DNA from: Ornithinimicrobium tianjinense
Lineage (GTDB): Bacteria > Actinomycetota > Actinomycetes > Actinomycetales > Dermatophilaceae
Direction: 5' to 3'
Assembly (NCBI RefSeq): GCF_014636495.1
Contig: NZ_BMEM01000001.1
Location: forward strand, 1,177,773 to 1,241,772
DNA: 64,000 nt
This document shows positions 15,407 to 25,469 of this stretch, piece by piece. Position 1 is the first letter of the stretch. Every line of letters starts with the position of its first letter. The notes beneath the pieces were generated by a model. The model was not told the origin of the DNA and made no database searches. It saw only the letters and a program-made list of their open reading frames with translations. The position numbers and the translations under genes are program-made.

Positions 15407-17200
15407 TCAGGCCCGTGCGTAGAGCCTCTCGATCTCGTCCTGGAGCGCGTCCGTGATCCGCTGGCGCTTCAGCTTCATCGACGGGGTCAGCATGCCGTTG
15501 TCGATGGTGAAGTCCTCCGCGAGCAGGCGGAAGGACCTGATCGACTCGGCCCGGCTGACCGCCGCGTTCGCCTCGTCGACCGCTCGCTGGACCTCGGCGA
15601 GGACCTCCTCGTCGGTCACCGCCTCGGAGACCGTCAGACCCGGCCGTCCGCGCCCGGCCGCCCAGGTCGGGAGCATCTCGGTGTCGAGCGTGACCAGGGC
15701 ACCCACGAACGGGCGACCGTCGCCGACCACGATGCACTGTGAGACGAGCGGATGCGCGCGCAGGCGGTCCTCCAGCGGACCGGGCGAGACGTTCTTGCCG
15801 CCTGCGGTCACCAGGAGCTCCTTGGTCCGGCCGGTGATGGTCAGGAACCCCTCCGGGTCAAGTGCACCGAGGTCGCCGGTGCGCAGCCAGCCGTCCTGCC
15901 GCGCCTGGGCGGTCGCCTCCGCCTGCCCGTGATAGCCGCGGAAGACGTTGATGCCGCGGACCCAGACCTCGCCGTCGTCGTCGACCCGCACCGCCACACC
16001 CGGCAGCGGCCGCCCCACCGTGCCGATCCTGATCATGTCAGGGGTGTTCACGGTGGCCGGGGCCGTGGTCTCCGTCATGCCGTAGCCCTCCAGCACCACG
16101 AGCCCGATCCCGCGGAAGAAGTGACCGAGGCGTTCGCCCAGCGCGGCCCCGCCAGAGATGGCATAGGTCACCCGGCCACCCATCGCGGCCCGCAGCCTGG
16201 CGTACACCAGGCGGTCGGCGATGGAGTGCTGCGCCCGGAGGGCAAGGCCAGGACCGCCGTCGGACAGGGCTTGGCTGTAGTCCCGAGCGACCCGCGCGGC
16301 CCACCGGAAGACCTGGCCGCGCCCCGCCGCCTGCGCCTTCGACTCCGCCCCGTTGTAGATCTTCTCGAAGACCCGGGGCACGGCCAGCAGGAAGGTGGGT
16401 CGGTAGGTCGCGAGGTCCTCCAGCAGGTCCGCGGGGTCGGGGGTGTGGCCCACCCGGAGCCCGGCGTGGACCGCGAGCACCTGCACGAGGCGCGCGAAGA
16501 CGTGGGCGAGGGGGAGGAAGAGCAGGGTGGAGGCGCCGGGAGCCCGTGCGATCTCGGGCAGGCGTTCGGCGGTGTTCTCCGCGAGGGCCATGAAGTTGCC
16601 GTGAGTGAGCTCGCACCCCTTCGGGTCTCCCGTGGTCCCCGAGGTGTAGATGATCGAGGCCAGGTCGGACCGGGACACCGCGGCCCGTCGCGCCTCGACG
16701 AGCGCGAGGTCCACGTCAACGCCGGCGGCGCTGAGCTCGTCCAAGGCGCCGGCCTCGATCTGCCAGACGTCGTGCAGGTCGGGCAGAGCGTCGTGGAGCG
16801 AGGAGACCAGCGCCGTCTGCGCCTGCTCCTCCACGATGGCCGCCACCGCGCGACTGTCGCGCAGGATGTGCTCCACCTGGGACCGCGAGCTGGTCTCGTA
16901 GACGGGCACCGGGACGGCACCGACCATCCACAGGGCGAAGTCGGCCAGCGCCCACTCCATACGCGTGCGGCTCATGATCGCCACCCGGTCACCCGCCTCG
17001 ATCCCGGCGGCGACGAAGCCCCGCGCCAGGCCCACCACCCGCTCGTGCAGCTCGGCCGCCGAGACGTCGGCCCATCCGTCGGCCGTCCTGACGGCCATCA
17101 TCGGTCGACCGGGCTCGCGCTCGGCCCAGCCGACCACGTAGTCCGCGATGTTGCCCTCCGTCCGCGAGGGGACGAGCGGGGGGACGGACGTCTCGGTCAC
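15407..17200 (-). CDS. Long-chain fatty-acid--CoA ligase (FadD15-like)
   Basis: AMP-forming acyl-CoA synthetase that activates fatty acids for lipid synthesis or degradation. It has 597 residues. Signatures are the P-loop IIYTSGTTGDPKGCELTHGN near residue 190, the gate region LPLAHVFARL, YGMTETTAPATVN, the TGDLG and ITGRTKELLVTAGGKNVSPGPLE hinge, and the catalytic Lys region MKLKRQRI at the C-terminus. The GTG at 17200 follows an AGGAG sequence 8 nt upstream. FadD15 occupies a comparable position near aroG and the acyltransferase in M. tuberculosis. Chain-length preference cannot be read from the sequence. Confidence 0.9.
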   Translation of the reverse strand: MTETSVPPLVPSRTEGNIADYVVGWAEREPGRPMMAVRTADGWADVSAAELHERVVGLARGFVAAGIEAGDRVAIMSRTRMEWALADFALWMVGAVPVPVYETSSRSQVEHILRDSRAVAAIVEEQAQTALVSSLHDALPDLHDVWQIEAGALDELSAAGVDVDLALVEARRAAVSRSDLASIIYTSGTTGDPKGCELTHGNFMALAENTAERLPEIARAPGASTLLFLPLAHVFARLVQVLAVHAGLRVGHTPDPADLLEDLATYRPTFLLAVPRVFEKIYNGAESKAQAAGRGQVFRWAARVARDYSQALSDGGPGLALRAQHSIADRLVYARLRAAMGGRVTYAISGGAALGERLGHFFRGIGLVVLEGYGMTETTAPATVNTPDMIRIGTVGRPLPGVAVRVDDDGEVWVRGINVFRGYHGQAEATAQARQDGWLRTGDLGALDPEGFLTITGRTKELLVTAGGKNVSPGPLEDRLRAHPLVSQCIVVGDGRPFVGALVTLDTEMLPTWAAGRGRPGLTVSEAVTDEEVLAEVQRAVDEANAAVSRAESIRSFRLLAEDFTIDNGMLTPSMKLKRQRITDALQDEIERLYARA

Positions 17201-17274
17201 GGACAGCTCCTGGTGAGGACGGGCAGGGCGCCCTCACGATACCCGCGCCCCCGAGGGCGAGCCGCGGAGGACGG

Positions 17275-17280
17275 CATACT
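17275..17280 (+). promoter_or_regulatory. -10 element (CATACT) for leaderless ROK kinase gene
   Basis: CATACT is separated from the GTG at 17287 by exactly 6 nt. No ribosome binding site is present. Confidence 0.5.
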
Positions 17281-17286
17281 GCGTCC

Positions 17287-18333
17287 GTGACGAACACCGC
17301 GCCGCCGGGCGGCGGGACCGCGCCCCGGGAGAACCCCCTGCCCGAACCGCTCACGATCGGGGTCGACGTCGGCGGGACACGGATCAAGGCCGGGCTCGTG
17401 GCGGGCGACGGCAGCCTCCGGGCGACGCGGGTGAGGGACAGCCCGGGCGACTCGGCGGAGGCGGTGGCACAGGCGGTGGTCGACGTGGTGGGGGACCTGC
17501 GGTCCGCAGCGGGCGACACGGAGGTGGCGGGCGTCGGTGTCGCGGCGGCCGGGTTCGTCGACCACGCCGAGGGCGTCGTGCTCTTCGCACCGCATCTGCC
17601 CTGGCGCGAGGAGCCGCTGCGCGACCGGCTCTCCGCGCTGCTGGACCTGCCCGTCGGGGTCGACAACGACGCGAACGCCGCGGCGTGGGCCGAGCATCGC
17701 TTCGGGGCCGGCCGCGGCCAGGACGAGATGGTGATGATCACCCTGGGGACCGGGCTGGGCGGCGCTCACCTCGCCGGCGGCCGACTCCAGCGGGGCCGGC
17801 ACGGCCTGGCGGGGGAGTACGGCCACATGGTGGTGGTGCCCGACGGCCGTGACTGTCCCTGCGGACGGCGTGGCTGCTGGGAGCAGTACGCGTCGGGCAC
17901 CGCCCTGCGGCGCGCAGGTCGGGCGGCGCTCGCGACAGGAGGGGCGTCGGCCGAGGCGCTCCTGGGTGCCTGCGGTGGTATGGCGTCGCGCCTCCAGGGC
18001 GAGCACGTGACGCGTGCCGCGCTGGCCGGCGACCTGCTCTCGGTCGGCCTCCTGGCCGAGACGGGCCGGTGGCTGGGCCTCGGGCTGGCCAACCTGGCCG
18101 CCGCGCTCGACCCGGCATGCGTCGTGGTGGGTGGTGGCGTGATCGAGGGCGGGGAGCTGGTCCTCGGGCCGGCGCGGGAGGCGCTGACGGCCGGGGTCCC
18201 GGGGGCCGGTCGCTGGCCGGTCCCGGAGGTGCGGTCCGCGGCGCTCGGCAACTCCGCGGGCCTGATCGGGGCGGCCGACCTGGTCAGAACGTCAGGTCGA
18301 CCCACACCGGCAGGTGGTCCGACGCCGCCCTGA
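17287..18333 (+). CDS. ROK-family glucokinase
   Basis: Cytoplasmic sugar kinase, most likely ATP-dependent glucokinase. It has 348 residues. Motifs are the phosphate loop IGVDVGGTRIKAGLV, the catalytic Asp region VGVDNDANAAAWAEHRFG, the LGTGLGGAHLAGGRLQRG loop, the zinc-binding CPCGRRGCWEQYASG, and a final VVVGGGVIEGG. A proline/glycine-rich N-terminal tail of about 20 residues precedes the fold. Its 3' end overlaps the convergent nuclease gene by 50 bp. Specificity for glucose is inferred from family; N-acetylglucosamine and other hexoses remain possible. Confidence 0.87.
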   Translation: MTNTAPPGGGTAPRENPLPEPLTIGVDVGGTRIKAGLVAGDGSLRATRVRDSPGDSAEAVAQAVVDVVGDLRSAAGDTEVAGVGVAAAGFVDHAEGVVLFAPHLPWREEPLRDRLSALLDLPVGVDNDANAAAWAEHRFGAGRGQDEMVMITLGTGLGGAHLAGGRLQRGRHGLAGEYGHMVVVPDGRDCPCGRRGCWEQYASGTALRRAGRAALATGGASAEALLGACGGMASRLQGEHVTRAALAGDLLSVGLLAETGRWLGLGLANLAAALDPACVVVGGGVIEGGELVLGPAREALTAGVPGAGRWPVPEVRSAALGNSAGLIGAADLVRTSGRPTPAGGPTPP

Positions 18334-18988
18334 GGTCGAGTCCCTCGAGCAGTGCGGGATCGCCGGGACGTGCCTGGTGATGCCCCCGGCTGAAGAGGGC
18401 GTCCAGACGGTGTTGAGGGCGGCTGGCCGGGAAGGTGAGCCGGTCGTCGCTGACCTCGACCAGCTCGCCGGCGACGATCTTCCAGGCCTCGCCCTCGTGG
18501 TTCTCGTTGAGGTCGCCGCCCACGACGAGGGCGCCGTCGTCGGGCACCCGCGGGTCGTCGGCGAGCTCGGCCAGGACGGTGCGCACGTGGTCCACGCGCT
18601 GTGCCCCGACCAGCGAGAGGTGCACAGAGACCACGGTGACCCACGGGCCGCCCACCTGACGCACCTGCGCGAGGGTGTAGCTGCGGGGGTTCTCCCTCAG
18701 CCCCACCTTCAGGCGTCGATCCTGGGAGTCCGTCGACTCGACCCGCAGGTGGGTCATCAGGCTGGTGCCGCTCACCAGGCGCGTCCGTCCCGACCACAGC
18801 AGGCCGGCCTGCCGGGCGAAGGAGGAGATGGCATAGCTCGAGCCGGGGTAGCGCGGCACCTCCTGGAGCAGGAGGACGTCGGGGTCCAACCGCCGCACCA
18901 CCGCTGCCGCCGCGGCGGGGTCGTCCTTCAGCCCCCGCAGGTTGTAGGTGACGACACGCAGGGTGGAGGGGCTCGCGGTGCGGGACAT
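18284..18988 (-). CDS. Endonuclease/exonuclease/phosphatase (EEP) family protein
   Basis: A 234-residue metal-dependent phosphodiesterase fold of the DNase I/AP endonuclease type. Visible are VVTYNLRGL, LLLQEVPRYPG (catalytic Glu), VSVHLSLVG, VVGGDLNENHEG (GDxN) and the final ASDHLPVWVDL (SDH). It lacks a signal peptide, so a cytoplasmic role in nucleic-acid or phospholipid turnover is open. The ATG at 18988 is preferred; another ATG lies three codons upstream and the frame is open further. Neither has a clear ribosome binding site. It ends inside the glucokinase gene with a 50-bp convergent overlap. Confidence 0.8.
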   Translation of the reverse strand: MSRTASPSTLRVVTYNLRGLKDDPAAAAAVVRRLDPDVLLLQEVPRYPGSSYAISSFARQAGLLWSGRTRLVSGTSLMTHLRVESTDSQDRRLKVGLRENPRSYTLAQVRQVGGPWVTVVSVHLSLVGAQRVDHVRTVLAELADDPRVPDDGALVVGGDLNENHEGEAWKIVAGELVEVSDDRLTFPASRPQHRLDALFSRGHHQARPGDPALLEGLDLRAASDHLPVWVDLTF

Positions 18989-19080
18989 GGGACCCATTTT
19001 CGCCCACGTGCGCAGGTGCTCCTGCACGCTGTCCGGCTCCCGGCCACGCACCGGGTGCGTGCGCGGCATACCGCCCGGGA

Positions 19081-19452
19081 TCAGACCCGCGCGCCCCAGT
19101 CGCCGTCACGACGGCGGGGGAGCCGGAGGACGAGCAGGACGAAGCCCGCGAGCGTGAGCAGCACCCCGACCGTCGTCCACACGCTGCTCAGGAGCGGGAC
19201 CACCGCGGACAGCGCGACCAGGAGCGGACCCAGCACCAGCCCGATGACGATCGCCCAGAAGTGCAGGTCCCCAGCAGGCAGGGGCGGCGGTGGCGGGGGG
19301 ACGAAGTGCTCGTCGTCCTCGTCCTCGGGGGGCTCGTAGGAGCGGTGGTCGGTCGCCATACCCTCGGGCGTGCGGGGCTCCAGCCCGGCCACGATCTCCC
19401 GGAAGCGCCGGTCGATGTCCTCGGGGTCGTGCCGGTCGGGCGGCTGGGTCAC
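19081..19452 (-). CDS. Small two-helix membrane protein
   Basis: 123 residues, unknown function. The N-terminal ~60 residues are acidic and Pro-rich (a PPEDEDDEHF stretch then PPPPPPLP) and presumably cytosolic. Two transmembrane helices follow (about residues 66-88 and 90-110) with a basic tail (LPRRRDGDW). The GTG at 19452 has GAGGA 9 nt upstream. The gene is divergent from the acyltransferase gene, with which it may share a regulatory region. Similar small membrane proteins sit beside plsC-like genes in related actinobacteria, but no role is assigned. Confidence 0.7.
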   Translation of the reverse strand: MTQPPDRHDPEDIDRRFREIVAGLEPRTPEGMATDHRSYEPPEDEDDEHFVPPPPPPLPAGDLHFWAIVIGLVLGPLLVALSAVVPLLSSVWTTVGVLLTLAGFVLLVLRLPRRRDGDWGARV

Positions 19453-19481
19453 GTCTTCATCCTCGCACGCCACACCGCGGG

Positions 19482-19487
19482 TAGAGT
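19482..19487 (+). promoter_or_regulatory. Candidate -10 element (TAGAGT) of the acyltransferase gene
   Basis: TAGAGT lies 55 nt before the GTG at 19543, giving a leader of about 50 nt that contains the GAGAGAAGGA ribosome binding site. No clear -35 is present. Confidence 0.45.
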
Positions 19488-19542
19488 CGGTGCGACCGAG
19501 CCACCCGGGGAGACCGCCCGCGCCGGAGAGAAGGACACCGCC

Positions 19543-20379
19543 GTGATCTACTGGATCCTCAAGCATCTCGTCGTCGGCCCGCCCGTGCGTCTCGTCTTCA
19601 GGCCGAAGGTCGAGGGGTTGCGCCACATCCCCGCGGACGGTCCCGCCATCCTGGCCAGCAACCACCTCAGCTTCTCCGACTCGATCTTCCTTCCGTTGGT
19701 GGTCAAGCGGAGGATCACCTTCCCTGCCAAGTCGGAGTACTTCACCGGCAAGGGCGTCAAGGGATGGCTGACCAAGCAGTTCTTCACCCTGACCGGGCAG
19801 ATCCCGATCGACCGCACGGGGGGCAAGGCCTCGCAGGTCGCGCTGGAGAAGGGCCTGGAGGTGCTGCGCAAGGGTGAGCTCTTCGGCATCTATCCCGAGG
19901 GGACGCGCTCGCCCGACGGTCGTCTCTACCGGGGCAAGACGGGTATGGCGCGCCTCGCCCTGGTGGCGGGCGTCCCGATCATCCCGTGCGCGATGATCGA
20001 CACCGACAAGGCGCAGCCGACGGGGCAGAAGATCCCCAACGTCGTGCGGGTCGGGGTGCGGATCGGCGCCCCGATGTCCTGGCCGCAGTACGCCGGGATG
20101 GAGGACAGGCGCGAGGTCCTGCGCGAGATCACCGACGACGTGATGCGCGAGCTGCAGCGGCTCTCCGGGCAGGAGTACGTCGACGAGTACGCCGCGACCG
20201 TCAAGGAGCGGCTGGCCACGGCGGCGCGCTCGGGGCTGGAGCACGCCAAGGGCGGGCTCACGCAGGTCCGTGAGGGTGCGGCGGAGGGCCTGTCCCACGC
20301 CCGGGAGGGGCTGAGCCACGCACGCGAGGGACTGGGTGCTGCCAAGGACCGGCTGACGCCGCGTCAGAAGGGCGACTGA
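19543..20379 (+). CDS. 1-acyl-sn-glycerol-3-phosphate acyltransferase (PlsC-like)
   Basis: Adds a second acyl chain to lysophosphatidate at the membrane in phospholipid synthesis. It has 278 residues. The family's HxxxxD motif is NHLSFSD near residue 41, and the acceptor-binding motif is YPEGTRSPDGRLYRGKTG near residue 115. IPIDRTGG lies between them. The C-terminal ~60 residues are an amphipathic extension with short repeats (LSHAREG twice, then LGAAKDRL), absent from minimal PlsC proteins and possibly a membrane-association or oligomerisation tail. The GTG at 19543 is chosen from its ribosome binding site and the family start. In M. tuberculosis a homologue (Rv2182c) is also near aroG. Confidence 0.88.
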   Translation: MIYWILKHLVVGPPVRLVFRPKVEGLRHIPADGPAILASNHLSFSDSIFLPLVVKRRITFPAKSEYFTGKGVKGWLTKQFFTLTGQIPIDRTGGKASQVALEKGLEVLRKGELFGIYPEGTRSPDGRLYRGKTGMARLALVAGVPIIPCAMIDTDKAQPTGQKIPNVVRVGVRIGAPMSWPQYAGMEDRREVLREITDDVMRELQRLSGQEYVDEYAATVKERLATAARSGLEHAKGGLTQVREGAAEGLSHAREGLSHAREGLGAAKDRLTPRQKGD

Positions 20380-20387
20380 GCGACAAC

Positions 20388-20393
20388 TACGAT
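20388..20393 (+). promoter_or_regulatory. -10 element (TACGAT) for leaderless aroG
   Basis: TACGAT lies exactly 6 nt before the GTG at 20400, just after the upstream stop codon, with no ribosome binding site. Confidence 0.6.
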
Positions 20394-20399
20394 GGGCGG

Positions 20400-21770
20400 G
20401 TGAGCACCGAAACGACCGGTCTGGCGACCGCCAGCGGCACCGACATCACCTGGCCCGACCTTCCTGCGCAGCAGCAGCCGACCTGGCTCGACCCGGCCGA
20501 GCTGGCGCAGGTCCTCTCCGTGCTCGCCACCTATCCGCCGCTCGTCTTTGCCGGCGAGTGCGACCTGCTCCGCACCCGGATGGCTGCGGTGAGCCAGGGC
20601 CGCGCCTTCACGCTGCAGGGCGGCGACTGCGCCGAGACCCTGGCCGACGTCACCGGCCCCAACATCCGCGACCGGATCAAGACGATCCTGCAGATGGCCG
20701 TGGTCCTGACCTACGGCGCGGGGATGCCGATCGTCAAGGTCGGGCGCGTCGCCGGTCAGTTCGCCAAGCCGCGCAGCTCGGACACCGAGACCCGGGACGG
20801 CGTCACGCTGCCGGCCTACCGCGGTGACATGGTCAACGGCTTCGAGTTCACGCCCGAGGCCAGGCGGCACGACCCGGACCGGCTGCTGCGGGCCTACCAC
20901 GCCAGCTCGGCGACCCTCAACCTCGTCCGCGGCTTCACCAGCGGTGGTTTCGCGGACCTGCGCAGCGTCCACGCCTGGAACAAGGGCTTCATCCAGGGCC
21001 CGGCCCAGGCGCGCTACGAGCAGATGGCCTACCAGATCGACCGCGCGGTGCGGTTCCTCGAGGCGTCCGGCGTGGCCGACGCCGAGGAGATGCGGCGGGT
21101 CGAGTTCTTCTCCGCGCACGAGGCGCTGGTGCTGGACTACGAGCGCCCGATGGTGCGCCGCGACCACCGCACCGGCCTGCTCTACGACACCTCGAGCCAC
21201 TTCGTCTGGGTCGGCGAGCGCACCCGCGACCTCGACGGTGCCCACATCGACTTCGTCTCCCGGGTGCAGAACCCCATCGGCATCAAGCTCGGCCCCACCG
21301 CCGACCGCGACACCGTGCTGCGCCTCATGGACAAGGTCGACCCGGACCGCGAGCCCGGCCGGCTGACGTTCATCACCCGCATGGGCGCGTCGACGATCCG
21401 TGAGGTCCTCCCCGGCCTGCTCACCTCGCTGGGTGACGAGGCCAGCCGCGTGAGCTGGATCTGCGACCCCATGCACGGCAACACCTTCACCTCCCCGTCC
21501 GGCTACAAGACACGCCGCTTCGAGGACGTCGTGGAGGAGGTGCGTGGCTTCTTCGCGGCGCACGAGGAGGCCGGCACCCACCCCGGCGGGCTCCACGTCG
21601 AGCTGACGGGCAACGACGTCACCGAGTGCGTGGGCGGGACCACGGCCGCCATCGACCTGGAGGACCTCGGCCTGCGCTACGAGACGCTGTGCGACCCGCG
21701 GCTCAACCACCAGCAGAGCCTCGAGCTCGCGTTCATCGTCGCGGAGATGCTCGAGCGGAAGGGCCGCTAG
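20400..21770 (+). CDS. aroG: 3-deoxy-7-phosphoheptulonate synthase, class II
   Basis: First step of the shikimate pathway: condenses phosphoenolpyruvate and erythrose-4-phosphate. The 456-residue plant-like class II enzyme is typical of actinobacteria. Markers are the LQGGDCAET motif (metal Cys), KVGRVAGQFAKPRS, the AYRGDMVNGFEF region, SAHEALVLDYE, LGPTADRDTVLRLMDKVDP, WICDPMHGNT (metal His) and LTGNDVTECVGG (metal Glu). In mycobacteria this enzyme is allosterically inhibited by aromatic amino acids and activates chorismate mutase; whether that holds here cannot be read. Threonine aldolase follows by 3 nt. Confidence 0.96.
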   Translation: MSTETTGLATASGTDITWPDLPAQQQPTWLDPAELAQVLSVLATYPPLVFAGECDLLRTRMAAVSQGRAFTLQGGDCAETLADVTGPNIRDRIKTILQMAVVLTYGAGMPIVKVGRVAGQFAKPRSSDTETRDGVTLPAYRGDMVNGFEFTPEARRHDPDRLLRAYHASSATLNLVRGFTSGGFADLRSVHAWNKGFIQGPAQARYEQMAYQIDRAVRFLEASGVADAEEMRRVEFFSAHEALVLDYERPMVRRDHRTGLLYDTSSHFVWVGERTRDLDGAHIDFVSRVQNPIGIKLGPTADRDTVLRLMDKVDPDREPGRLTFITRMGASTIREVLPGLLTSLGDEASRVSWICDPMHGNTFTSPSGYKTRRFEDVVEEVRGFFAAHEEAGTHPGGLHVELTGNDVTECVGGTTAAIDLEDLGLRYETLCDPRLNHQQSLELAFIVAEMLERKGR

Positions 21771-21773
21771 ACG

Positions 21774-22817
<1,044 letters not shown>

Positions 22818-22821
22818 GGCC

Positions 22822-23418
22822 ATGGACACGGGGGAGCAGCACTGGCGCGACAGCGCGCTGCCGCCAGGGCAGCGTCGCGCCGGGCGCTGGCGTCCCTCGA
22901 CCTACGGCCGCGTGCCGCACCTGGACCCGCTGACCTGGACGGTCGCCGTCGGGGGCGCCACCCGCGACGGTGCTCTCCAGCTCCTCGACCGTGACGCCCT
23001 CGAGCGACTGCCCCGCGTCGAGGTGGTCGCGGGTCTGCACTGCGTCGACCGCCACACCGTCCCCGACCTGACCTGGTCCGGCTGGCGGATGGCGGACATC
23101 GTGGCGGCCGCGCCCCCGGCGCCGGACTGTGAGCACGCCCTGCTCGCCGCCGCGCGCGGCTACTCAGCCGCGGTGCTCCTGGAGGACCTGCTGCACCCGC
23201 ACGCGCTGCTCGCCACGCATGTCGACGGCCAGCCCCTCACCGCCGAGCACGGGTGGCCCGGGCGGGTCGTCCTCCCGCACCTCTACGGCTTCAAGGGGCC
23301 CAAGTGGTTCGTGGAGCTGACCTACCACCTCGAACGCCCGAGCGGCTACTGGGAGTCGCACGGCTACCATCCGCGCGGGCGTGTCGACCTCGAGGAGCGC
23401 TGGGCCCACCAGGAGTGA
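22822..23418 (+). CDS. Molybdopterin-dependent oxidoreductase domain protein
   Basis: A 198-residue protein built around the sulfite-oxidase/YedY-type molybdopterin-binding fold. The putative molybdenum-ligand cysteine is in VVAGLHCVDRHTV near residue 73, followed by WSGWRMADIV, the usual GVPL-like loop. Later segments GYSAAVLLEDLL and VVLPHLYGFKGPKWFVEL match the family's C-terminal half. No Tat or Sec signal is visible, unlike periplasmic YedY/MsrP, so it may be cytosolic. The ATG at 22822 is 4 nt after the aldolase stop, and its end nearly abuts the convergent kinase gene. The substrate is unknown. Confidence 0.78.
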   Translation: MDTGEQHWRDSALPPGQRRAGRWRPSTYGRVPHLDPLTWTVAVGGATRDGALQLLDRDALERLPRVEVVAGLHCVDRHTVPDLTWSGWRMADIVAAAPPAPDCEHALLAAARGYSAAVLLEDLLHPHALLATHVDGQPLTAEHGWPGRVVLPHLYGFKGPKWFVELTYHLERPSGYWESHGYHPRGRVDLEERWAHQE

Positions 23419-23422
23419 GTGC

Positions 23423-25417
23423 TCAGACGACCGCGAGCACGATCCGGGTGCCCGGCGGCACCTTCTCCCCGGGCTTGACGGACTGGTCCCGCACGGTGCC
23501 GAAGAAACCGCCCCGCACGTCCTCCCGGACGACCTCCAGGCCGAGCTGCGTCAGCTCCTCCGCCGCACGGTCGAACTGGCGCCCGACCACGTCGGGGACC
23601 TCGACGAGCTCGGGCCCCTTGGAGATGACGATGCGCACCGTCGTCCCGCGCTGGGCCTGACCCGGGCCGGGGTCCTGGCTCACCACCGACCCCTCCGGCA
23701 CCGCGTCGTCGAACACCCGGTCCGGGGCGACCTCCACGGTCAGCTGGGCCTGCTGGAGGGCAGCGGTCGCCTCCTCCTGCGTCCGGCCGCGCACGTCCGG
23801 CACGTCGACCGGAGCGGGGCCGTCGCTGACGACGACGGTCACGGGGGAGCCCGGCGGCAGCGGGGTGCCGGCCTCCGGGTCGCTGCGCACGACCACGTCC
23901 TTGGGCACCGCGTCGCTGAACTCGCGGAGCTGCTCTCCGAGAGTGAGCTGCTCCTCCTCGAGCTCGGCGCGCACCTGGTCGAGCGTCAGACCGTCGAGCC
24001 GCGGCACGGCATACCGCTCCGGGCCGCGCGAGACCGTGAGGGTCACGTCCGTCCCGTGCCTCAGCTCGGTGCCCGGATCCTGGTCCGCCGCCAGCACGAC
24101 ACCGTCCGGCACCGTCTCGGAGTAGGCGCGGCGGACGACCGGATCGAGCTCCTCGCCATCGAGCGCGGTCCGGGCCTCGTCCTCGGTGAGCCCGACGACC
24201 ACGGGCATGGGGGAGTGCACGGCCGGCCCGGAGGTGAGGTACCAGTAGCCGTAGCCGGCGGCCGCCAGCAGGAGCAGGAGCAGCAGACCGAGCACCCATC
24301 CGGCGGCGCGGCCGCCCCGCCGCGGCCGGTCGGGGCGTCGGGAGGGCACCCGGTTGCCCGTCGTGCGGGCGTAGCCCCCGTCACGCCCCGCGTGCACGGG
24401 TCCGCCCGGCCCGGCGGATGCTGGACGGGCGGGAGGTATGCCGTGGGTGCGCGGCAGCTGGCGCGTGTGCGAGGCGCCGGGCCCCCCGACCAGCTGGGTC
24501 AGGTCGTCCGTGGCCGGGACGGTGATCGTCTCCTCGCGCACGGGTGCCGCATCGAGCTCGGCGTCGGACAAGGAGCGCTCGAGCTGGCGCAGCTCGGCCA
24601 GGAGTGCGGTCCCGTCCTCGGGCCGGTCACCGGGGTCGGAGGCGCTCGCGCGGAGGATGAGGCGCTCGACGGCGGCGGGGACGCTCGGCACCAGGTCGCG
24701 GACGTGCGGGACGCCGCCGTGGACGTGCTCGTAGGCGACCCGCACGGGGTCTGCGCCGGGAAAGGCCTTGCGACCGGTGAGCAGCTCGAAGAGCAGCAGA
24801 CCCACGGCATACACGTCGGTGCGGGGGTCCGAGGTCCCGTGCTCGACCTGCTCCGGAGCCAGGTAGGCCACGGTCGCCCAGAGCAGCTCGGTCGTCGCGT
24901 GACCGGCACCCTCCACGCGAGCCAGCCCGAAGTCGGCGACCTTGACCGTGCTCCGGCTGGAGGGCCCGTAGCCGAGCAAGACGTTCTCGGGCTTGACGTC
25001 GCGGTGCACCATGCCGACCGCGTGCGCCGCGGCGAGCGCCTCGGCCACCGGGACGAGCAGCCGCAGGGCGGCCCGGGTCGACAGCGGGGCCCCGTCGCGG
25101 ATGACGTCGCGCAGGGTCCGGCCGTCGACCAGCTCCATGGCCAGGAACACCGTGCCCTCGTCCTCGCCCTGGTCGTAGACGCTGACGATGTGCGGGTGCT
25201 GGAGGCGCGCGGCCGCGCGGGCCTCGTGCACGAACCGGCGCACGAAGGTGTCGTCCCGGGCCAGGTCGCCGCGCATGACCTTCAGCGCGACCGGGCGGTC
25301 CAGGCGCAGGTCGCGCGCCCTGAAGACGGTGGCCATGCCGCCCCGGGCGAGCTCGTCGTCGACGCGGTAGCGCTGGTCGACGACGCGCCCGAGCAGCGGG
25401 TCGACGAAGGAGGTCAC
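23423..25417 (-). CDS. PASTA-domain Ser/Thr protein kinase (PknL/PknB-like)
   Basis: Transmembrane receptor kinase that senses cell-wall fragments. It has 664 residues. An N-terminal kinase domain (~15-275) shows the G-loop ELARGGMATVF, the catalytic VHRDVKPENVL and DFGLAR. A charged juxtamembrane linker (~280-370), one membrane helix (GWVLGLLLLLLLAAAGYGYWYL) and four extracellular PASTA repeats (~395-664) follow; the repeats are separated by GP-x-V/A-x-VP junctions. A TAGAGT hexamer (25429-25424) stands 6 nt before the GTG, so it is probably leaderless. As beside M. tuberculosis pknL, an Rv2175c-like DNA-binding protein gene is nearby, and here a LysM transglycosylase lies between them. Confidence 0.93.
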   Translation of the reverse strand: MTSFVDPLLGRVVDQRYRVDDELARGGMATVFRARDLRLDRPVALKVMRGDLARDDTFVRRFVHEARAAARLQHPHIVSVYDQGEDEGTVFLAMELVDGRTLRDVIRDGAPLSTRAALRLLVPVAEALAAAHAVGMVHRDVKPENVLLGYGPSSRSTVKVADFGLARVEGAGHATTELLWATVAYLAPEQVEHGTSDPRTDVYAVGLLLFELLTGRKAFPGADPVRVAYEHVHGGVPHVRDLVPSVPAAVERLILRASASDPGDRPEDGTALLAELRQLERSLSDAELDAAPVREETITVPATDDLTQLVGGPGASHTRQLPRTHGIPPARPASAGPGGPVHAGRDGGYARTTGNRVPSRRPDRPRRGGRAAGWVLGLLLLLLLAAAGYGYWYLTSGPAVHSPMPVVVGLTEDEARTALDGEELDPVVRRAYSETVPDGVVLAADQDPGTELRHGTDVTLTVSRGPERYAVPRLDGLTLDQVRAELEEEQLTLGEQLREFSDAVPKDVVVRSDPEAGTPLPPGSPVTVVVSDGPAPVDVPDVRGRTQEEATAALQQAQLTVEVAPDRVFDDAVPEGSVVSQDPGPGQAQRGTTVRIVISKGPELVEVPDVVGRQFDRAAEELTQLGLEVVREDVRGGFFGTVRDQSVKPGEKVPPGTRIVLAVV

Positions 25418-25469
25418 CCGGTCACTCTACGGAGCGCCCGGGCTCGATCGTGGGAGGCGACGCGCGGGG